Source: Puniceicoccales bacterium (GTDB lineage: Bacteria; Verrucomicrobiota; Verrucomicrobiia; Opitutales; JAIRKQ01). Taken from it: a stretch of DNA of 10,449 nt. Numbering within the stretch: the stretch's first letter is position 1; every line of letters begins with the position of its first letter. Of the stretch, positions 7,061 to 10,449 are shown one piece after another. The notes beneath the pieces are model-generated. The model worked only from the letters and a program-made list of their open reading frames with translations. It searched no databases and had not been told where the DNA came from. The stretch lies in contig JAISBO010000036.1 in the NCBI GenBank assembly GCA_031266155.1, positions 1 to 10,449 on the forward strand, given 5' to 3'. The position numbers were made by a program, and so were the translations under genes.

Positions 7061-7942
7061 ATGCCGCTAAATAGAATAGTATTATCTCTTCTGCAACCGA
7101 TTGAAGCGGTTGCTTCGCCAATAAAACCAAAATTGAAAAAGCTTCCCGACATTCGGGCTGTAATTTTTGATGTTTATGGTACGCTATTTGCAACCAAATC
7201 TGCCCATAGTTCTTTATCAGAATCGGGAATACAATCCGATACAACCATCGTAGAGGCCTTGGAGGAGTCCGATTTCGATGTGTTTGAACATGACGCAAAT
7301 TTGAGCAATCTATACATGGAACATGTACGGGCGCATTATGATATTCGTCGGGCCGAAGGAATAGCATATCCTGAAATTAATATTTGTGACGTTTGGCAAG
7401 ATTTTTTAAATGAATTATTCATCGGCGGAATCATCGATGGAGACTTGACAGAACGTTCAATCCGTCGAGTGATAATGTGCTATGAGTGTAAAATTAACCC
7501 CGTATGGCCGGCGAAAAAATCCCTAGAATTTATAAGGAATTTACAGGATAATGACATATGTGCTGGAATAATTGCAACTGGTCAATTTTATACGCCAAAA
7601 ATAATGGAAATACTCTATCAAAATAGCCTTGAAACGCTTGGATTCAAACAATCCCTTTGCCTATGGTCCTACGAATATAAGCATAGAAAGCCATCTTCTC
7701 TTTTATTTAATATGTGCAAGGAAAGATTACAAGTCCTAGGTATAGACCCCCAGGAAGCCCTATATGTCGGTAACGACATGTTCAATGATATAGTTCCAGC
7801 CCGTAAAGTCGGCTTCAAAACAGCTTTATTCACAGGGAATGTCAATTCTACTCGTCTGCATGAAGATATTGCAGAATGTGTAAAAACAAAACCAACCATC
7901 ATTTTCAACGATTTTGACCAATTGGATAGTTGCATTTTTTGA
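7061..7942 (+). CDS. HAD-superfamily hydrolase
   Basis: A 293-residue cytosolic protein with the four haloacid dehalogenase-superfamily motifs in order. Motif I is FDVYGTL (nucleophile Asp37), motif II has Thr173 in IATG, motif III is Lys210 in KP, and motif IV is GNDMFND (Asp239 and Asp243, Mg2+ ligands). An insertion of about 90 residues between motif I and the core acts as the cap. The residue two after the nucleophile is Tyr39 rather than the Asp of typical phosphatases, as in L-2-haloacid dehalogenases and some uncharacterised members, so the reaction (phosphatase or other) is open. The first 30 residues precede the fold and are poorly conserved in character. The ATG at 7061 has no good ribosome-binding site, but no other in-frame ATG precedes motif I. 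It is convergent with efp across a 107-base gap. Confidence 0.85.
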   Translation: MPLNRIVLSLLQPIEAVASPIKPKLKKLPDIRAVIFDVYGTLFATKSAHSSLSESGIQSDTTIVEALEESDFDVFEHDANLSNLYMEHVRAHYDIRRAEGIAYPEINICDVWQDFLNELFIGGIIDGDLTERSIRRVIMCYECKINPVWPAKKSLEFIRNLQDNDICAGIIATGQFYTPKIMEILYQNSLETLGFKQSLCLWSYEYKHRKPSSLLFNMCKERLQVLGIDPQEALYVGNDMFNDIVPARKVGFKTALFTGNVNSTRLHEDIAECVKTKPTIIFNDFDQLDSCIF

Positions 7943-8049
7943 TGCCAGACGTGGCTTGTTTCGCTCGGCTCTATCCCATTTGTGCTAGGAAAGAACCCTG
8001 AAGGGATCATGGGCGTGAACTAGGTCCTTCAACATTCTTTGGCAAAATA
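7943..8049. other. Convergent intergenic gap without visible terminator
   Basis: The HAD and efp genes converge here. I looked for a stem followed by a T-run on both strands and found none. The only structure is an AACCCTGAAGGGAT near-palindrome around 8000 with too small a loop. Nothing tRNA-like is present. Confidence 0.4.
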
Positions 8050-8607
8050 CTATGCCCTTCCAATATATGCACCATCATCGGAACTGACACGAATAATTTC
8101 GCCTGGCTTGATGAACAATGGTACCTGAACGACTAGTCCTGTTTCCGTCGTGGCTGGTTTTTGTACGCTCGAAGCGGTATCGCCGCGAACAGCGTCAGGA
8201 GCATCCACCACCTTCATTGTAATTGAGGCTGGAAGTACAATTTCCACGGGTTTGTCATTTACACAGGCAATGTCATATGGTTTCCCAATGGCCAGAAACT
8301 TCTTTTTACTTTCAACTAATTCGTTCGGTAGGCAAATATCTTCGTAGGTTTCCGGGTCTAAAAAATGATGACCCATGTCATCAACATAGGAATATTCCAG
8401 CGTCATCGTGCTTGTCGTCAAAAATGTTACATTGTCGGAAGAAAGAAATTTGACGGCCGTGGAGGCACCCGTAGTTAAATTTCGCATGACCACCTGGACA
8501 AACCCCGCCTGTCTTCCCTGTGTCCTGTGTTGAACTTCCAGGACAGAATGTGGAACACCGTTATAATCTATTACTTTACCCTTTCGAATATCGGTTGGAT
8601 TAGCCAT
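8050..8607 (-). CDS. efp: Translation elongation factor P
   Basis: A 185-residue EF-P of normal family length with the three expected beta-barrel domains: a KOW-like N-terminal domain (about 1-63), a central OB domain, and a C-terminal OB domain ending in the typical Gly-Glu-Ile-Ile-Arg-Val and Gly-Ala-Tyr-Ile-Gly-Arg segments. EF-P binds ribosomes stalled at polyproline and speeds peptide-bond formation. Its activity depends on modification of a loop residue. Here the loop is RTQGRQAGF, with Arg32 at the position of Lys34 in E. coli and Arg32 in Pseudomonas aeruginosa, where EarP adds rhamnose. No modification gene lies in the window. The ATG has a perfect AGGAGGT 5 bases upstream, the strongest ribosome-binding site here. 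It lies 79 bases downstream of the prepilin-like gene on the same strand; no convincing own promoter was found, so co-transcription is possible. Confidence 0.96.
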   Translation of the reverse strand: MANPTDIRKGKVIDYNGVPHSVLEVQHRTQGRQAGFVQVVMRNLTTGASTAVKFLSSDNVTFLTTSTMTLEYSYVDDMGHHFLDPETYEDICLPNELVESKKKFLAIGKPYDIACVNDKPVEIVLPASITMKVVDAPDAVRGDTASSVQKPATTETGLVVQVPLFIKPGEIIRVSSDDGAYIGRA

Positions 8608-8612
8608 GGTAA

Positions 8613-8619
8613 ACCTCCT
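8613..8619 (-). promoter_or_regulatory. Consensus Shine-Dalgarno of efp
   Basis: On the minus strand AGGAGGT lies 5 bases before the efp ATG. It fixes the start codon and suggests high translation. The flanking AGGTTTA resembles the leaders of the giant gene and the translocase. Confidence 0.85.
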
Positions 8620-8657
8620 GTGTTTTATGGCAGAAAAATCAAGCTTTTTAGGAAATT

Positions 8658-8669
8658 TTCAAATTTGAA
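8658..8669. promoter_or_regulatory. 12-base perfect palindrome upstream of efp
   Basis: TTCAAATTTGAA is fully self-complementary and lies in the 79-base gap between the prepilin-like gene and efp, 51 bases before the efp start codon. It could be an operator or a weak RNA stem. AT-rich palindromes of this size also arise by chance. Confidence 0.25.
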
Positions 8670-8686
8670 GGCATACGTCACAAGGG

Positions 8687-9397
8687 TTACTTTTGTTTTG
8701 CTTCCCACTCTACGCCAGTCCACGATAGAGCGCGGGCACCGCTGTTAACCGCTTCCGAAATTTTCGATGTTTTTTCGCCCGTGTAATAGTTCACGAGCAT
8801 ATTTGCTTCGTCTGTCAGGTTGGAATAAAACTCAACGTGACCATCCAGAAAAACAATAATACCCCCAATTTCCCCATAGACTCCACCGTTATTTCCTCTG
8901 GCGGGACGCCATTTGCCTGTTCTGTGATCAAGGCCTCTGCTATAGGCAATTGGAGTGGTGGCGGCAGGAGCCCGACTGGCAATGCCAGAGATTACGACAA
9001 CACTCAGCGGAAAATTCTCAAAATCTGGATTGATACTCCATTGATCATTTTTTCGAATTCCAATTGTTTTTGGTGTGGCTCGGCGATTTGATTCAACCAA
9101 GTAATCATCGTTGAAAATAAAAACAGAGGCGACGTTTAGTTCTTCATGTTTTGAAAGTGTACCAGCCCACTCTGCTGCATTTTTGCAATTGTTCAGTTCC
9201 CTAAAATGGTCTTTCAACGAAAAACTAACATAAGCCGTTGCGATTTGTTGCAAATTTTTTGACGCCCTCAGTTTTTTAGCATCGTTTATCGCATTTCCCA
9301 CAAGAGGCATCAATATGGCAGCTAGTATTACAATTACCGACATTACGGTCAACAGCTCTACCAGGCTAAATCCCTTATTCCCTTTATCCCAACGCAC
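8687..9397 (-). CDS. Type IV prepilin-like (pseudopilin) protein
   Basis: A 236-residue protein with a class III prepilin leader: a short basic N-terminus ending Lys-Gly, cleavage after Gly9, then FSLVELLTV with Glu at position 5 of the mature chain, and a hydrophobic helix to about residue 33. A prepilin peptidase would cut and methylate it; the mature protein would sit in the inner membrane or join a pilus or type II secretion pseudopilus. The globular part ends with Ile-Val-Phe-Leu-Asp-Gly-His-Val-Glu (about residues 180-188), close to the DG motif of the expanded pseudopilin families of Verrucomicrobia, Lentisphaerae and Planctomycetes. No other secretion or pilus gene is in the window, so its partner machinery is unknown. 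The start is GTG at 9397: an in-frame stop lies two codons upstream, and no other start precedes the leader. There is no usable Shine-Dalgarno, and a promoter sits right at the gene. Confidence 0.88.
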   Translation of the reverse strand: MRWDKGNKGFSLVELLTVMSVIVILAAILMPLVGNAINDAKKLRASKNLQQIATAYVSFSLKDHFRELNNCKNAAEWAGTLSKHEELNVASVFIFNDDYLVESNRRATPKTIGIRKNDQWSINPDFENFPLSVVVISGIASRAPAATTPIAYSRGLDHRTGKWRPARGNNGGVYGEIGGIIVFLDGHVEFYSNLTDEANMLVNYYTGEKTSKISEAVNSGARALSWTGVEWEAKQK

Positions 9398-9406
9398 AAC
9401 CTATCA

Positions 9407-9434
9407 AGTGTATAGATCCTATTACCTCTGTCAA
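9407..9434 (-). promoter_or_regulatory. Sigma70-like promoter giving a nearly leaderless prepilin mRNA
   Basis: On the minus strand TTGACA (9434-9429), a 16-base spacer and TACACT (9412-9407) are followed after only 9 bases by the GTG start codon at 9397. With the usual 6-9 base distance to the transcription start, the mRNA would begin 0-3 bases before the start codon. This fits the absence of a Shine-Dalgarno. Confidence 0.55.
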
Positions 9435-9449
9435 GGGAATCCCCATATT

Positions 9450-9478
9450 TTTTCATTGTATCAATAGTTGCTTATCAT
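9450..9478 (+). promoter_or_regulatory. Candidate promoter of the bioDA operon
   Basis: TTTTCA (9450-9455), a 17-base spacer and TATCAT (9473-9478) lie 26 bases before the bioD GTG, giving a leader of about 20 bases. The -10 is good, the -35 moderate. I see no clear BirA-type operator (long inverted repeat around the promoter). The element shares the 107-base divergent region with the prepilin promoter. Confidence 0.4.
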
Positions 9479-9504
9479 ATTTCTAACTTTGAACAGTAGG
9501 GAAG

Positions 9505-10104
9505 GTGAATATTTTTGTGACAGGAACAGATACCGATGTCGGGAAAACGACCGTAGCGGCTTGGATATGTCAACAAATTGGGGTTGCCTACTGGAAACCA
9601 ATCCAAACGGGAAATATGCGGGACAGTGAAACCATAAAAATCCTTTCCCCGCACACAAAAATCATCGATGAAGTCTATGAGCTAAATGCCCCATTGTCTC
9701 CCTACGATGCTGCAAAAATTGATGACATTTCCATCGATGAAAAATTGCTTAAACGGCGGATAGATAATACGGTCATCGAAGGTGCCGGCGGTATTTTAGT
9801 GCCCATCAAGGTTGGCTTTCATATGGTAGACCTAATAAAATTTTATAATGCCAGAACCATTGTGGTGGCTAGGTCAAAGCTGGGAGTGATCAATCACATA
9901 CTAATGACCATAGAGGTTTTAAAAGCTAGGAATATTGACATCCTGGGAATAATTATAAATGGGCAAATGGAGGAAAGTATCAAACAAACGATTGAGCTAT
10001 TTTCTGGGTCAAAAATACTTGCCCATATTCCCCACGGCAACGATTTAAAGGGGATGTTGCGATCCATACACGTTCCATCCGAAATTAGCGAGGTGTTTAG
10101 GTGA
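9505..10104 (+). CDS. bioD: Dethiobiotin synthetase
   Basis: A 199-residue cytosolic ATP-dependent enzyme that closes the ureido ring of dethiobiotin from 7,8-diaminopelargonate and CO2, the penultimate step of biotin synthesis. Visible family motifs are the N-terminal FVTGTDTDVGKT with the P-loop (Gly7 to Thr15; Lys14, Thr15), Lys-Pro-Ile-Gln-Thr-Gly (31-36), Leu-Ser-Pro-Tyr-Asp-Ala-Ala (64-70) and Glu-Gly-Ala-Gly-Gly (92-96, Mg2+/substrate site). It is about 25 residues shorter than E. coli BioD (about 225), mostly in the second half, but all core motifs are present. The start is GTG at 9505: the distance to the P-loop matches the family, and the AGGG before it is only three bases away. It is the first gene of an operon with bioA, which begins inside its stop codon. 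Confidence 0.95.
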   Translation: MNIFVTGTDTDVGKTTVAAWICQQIGVAYWKPIQTGNMRDSETIKILSPHTKIIDEVYELNAPLSPYDAAKIDDISIDEKLLKRRIDNTVIEGAGGILVPIKVGFHMVDLIKFYNARTIVVARSKLGVINHILMTIEVLKARNIDILGIIINGQMEESIKQTIELFSGSKILAHIPHGNDLKGMLRSIHVPSEISEVFR

Positions 10105-10449
10105 TTTGGAGACCATTTACACAGGAAAAAACAACGGCTCCAGCGGTAAAAATAGTTCGTGGAGAAGGAATCTGTTTATTTTCCGAAACCGGGGAAAAGT
10201 ATATGGATATGATATCCAGCTGGTGGGTCAATATCCACGGCCATGGGAACAGGGAAATCGCCGAAGCAATCTATTCCCAGGCTAAAACACTGGAGCATGT
10301 CATATTTACTAAATTTTCCCACGGTCCAGCGGAAACATTGGTGGAAAATTTGAAAAAATTGCTTCCGCCGAACCTGTCAAAATTTTTCTTTTCCGACAAC
10401 GGATCTACTTCCGTAGAAGTTGCCCTCAAAATGGCCTATCAATACTTCA
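10101..10449 (+). CDS. bioA: Diaminopelargonate aminotransferase (C-terminus beyond right edge)
   Basis: The first 116 residues of a PLP-dependent class III aminotransferase that converts 7-keto-8-aminopelargonate to 7,8-diaminopelargonate, the step before BioD. Family features are Trp-Arg-Pro-Phe-Thr near the start (3-7), Met-Ile-Ser-Ser-Trp-Trp followed by Ile-His-Gly (37-47), and Asp-Asn-Gly-Ser-Thr-Ser-Val-Glu-Val-Ala (99-108), which holds the PLP-phosphate-binding region. The Schiff-base lysine lies outside the window. Phe6 sits where E. coli BioA has Tyr17, so the amino donor (S-adenosylmethionine or lysine) should not be assumed. The start is GTG, overlapping the bioD TGA by 4 bases (GTGA), with GAGGTG 5 bases upstream inside bioD. 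This indicates translational coupling and equal expression of the two enzymes. Confidence 0.93.
   Translation, partial: MIWRPFTQEKTTAPAVKIVRGEGICLFSETGEKYMDMISSWWVNIHGHGNREIAEAIYSQAKTLEHVIFTKFSHGPAETLVENLKKLLPPNLSKFFFSDNGSTSVEVALKMAYQYF

Noticed and set aside
6990..7367. Minus-strand 125-codon frame
   Set aside because: It covers the start of the HAD gene, including motif I, on the other strand and has no recognisable features.
7943..8049. Possible tRNA or terminator in the HAD-efp gap
   Set aside because: There is no cloverleaf, no TTC loop in the right context, and no stem with a T-run on either strand.
8837..9091. Plus-strand frames inside the prepilin and efp genes (8150-8347, 8223-8453, 8527-8748, 8837-9091)
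   Set aside because: EF-P and the prepilin are certain on the minus strand. These frames lack motifs and start signals.
9456..9466. ATTG-TAT-CAAT style inverted repeat as a BirA operator for bioD
   Set aside because: The arms are only four bases and do not resemble the long BirA operator inverted repeats.

Overview
The window looks like an AT-rich chromosome segment from an intracellular bacterium of the PVC group, most likely a host-associated verrucomicrobium; Chlamydiae cannot be excluded. Three genes suggest this. One is a TLC-family ATP/ADP (nucleotide) translocase, typical of energy-parasitic intracellular bacteria. One is a prepilin-type protein with the late 'FLDGH' motif common in Verrucomicrobia, Lentisphaerae and Planctomycetes. 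One is an MFS transporter of a type I associate with Opitutae-like genomes. The placement rests on protein motifs read by eye, not on a database search.

Layout, left to right. (1) Positions 1-3079, minus strand: one uninterrupted reading frame of at least 1026 codons that runs off the left edge. It encodes a large soluble protein I do not recognise, with a strong sigma70-like promoter at its 5' end. (2) 3272-4486, plus: an MFS-type membrane transporter transcribed divergently from it. (3) 4671-5012, plus: a 113-residue protein with a polar N-terminal half and a long hydrophobic half. That hydrophobic half is built on a 15-nucleotide / 5-residue periodicity with Gly at nearly every fifth position. 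(4) 5013-5296: a structured non-coding leader containing a GAAA-loop hairpin, overlapping inverted repeats and possibly a 28-codon ORF. (5) 5297-6841, plus: the nucleotide translocase, followed by a degenerate copy of its own 3' end and a clear intrinsic terminator. (6) 7061-7942, plus: a HAD-superfamily hydrolase. (7) 8050-8607, minus: elongation factor P with Arg at the modified-loop position. (8) 8687-9397, minus: the prepilin-like protein, with a promoter so close to its GTG start that the mRNA may be leaderless. (9) 9505-10104 and 10101-10449, plus: bioD and the start of bioA, overlapping by 4 bases as a biotin operon and running off the right edge.

Taken together, the segment combines host exploitation (nucleotide import, the Inc-like small membrane protein, the giant protein as an effector candidate) with retained biotin synthesis and ordinary housekeeping (EF-P, HAD). 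The best candidates for something undescribed are the pentad-repeat membrane protein and the giant protein. Every intergenic gap is under 300 bases. No tRNA, rRNA, CRISPR array, transposase or integrase was seen.
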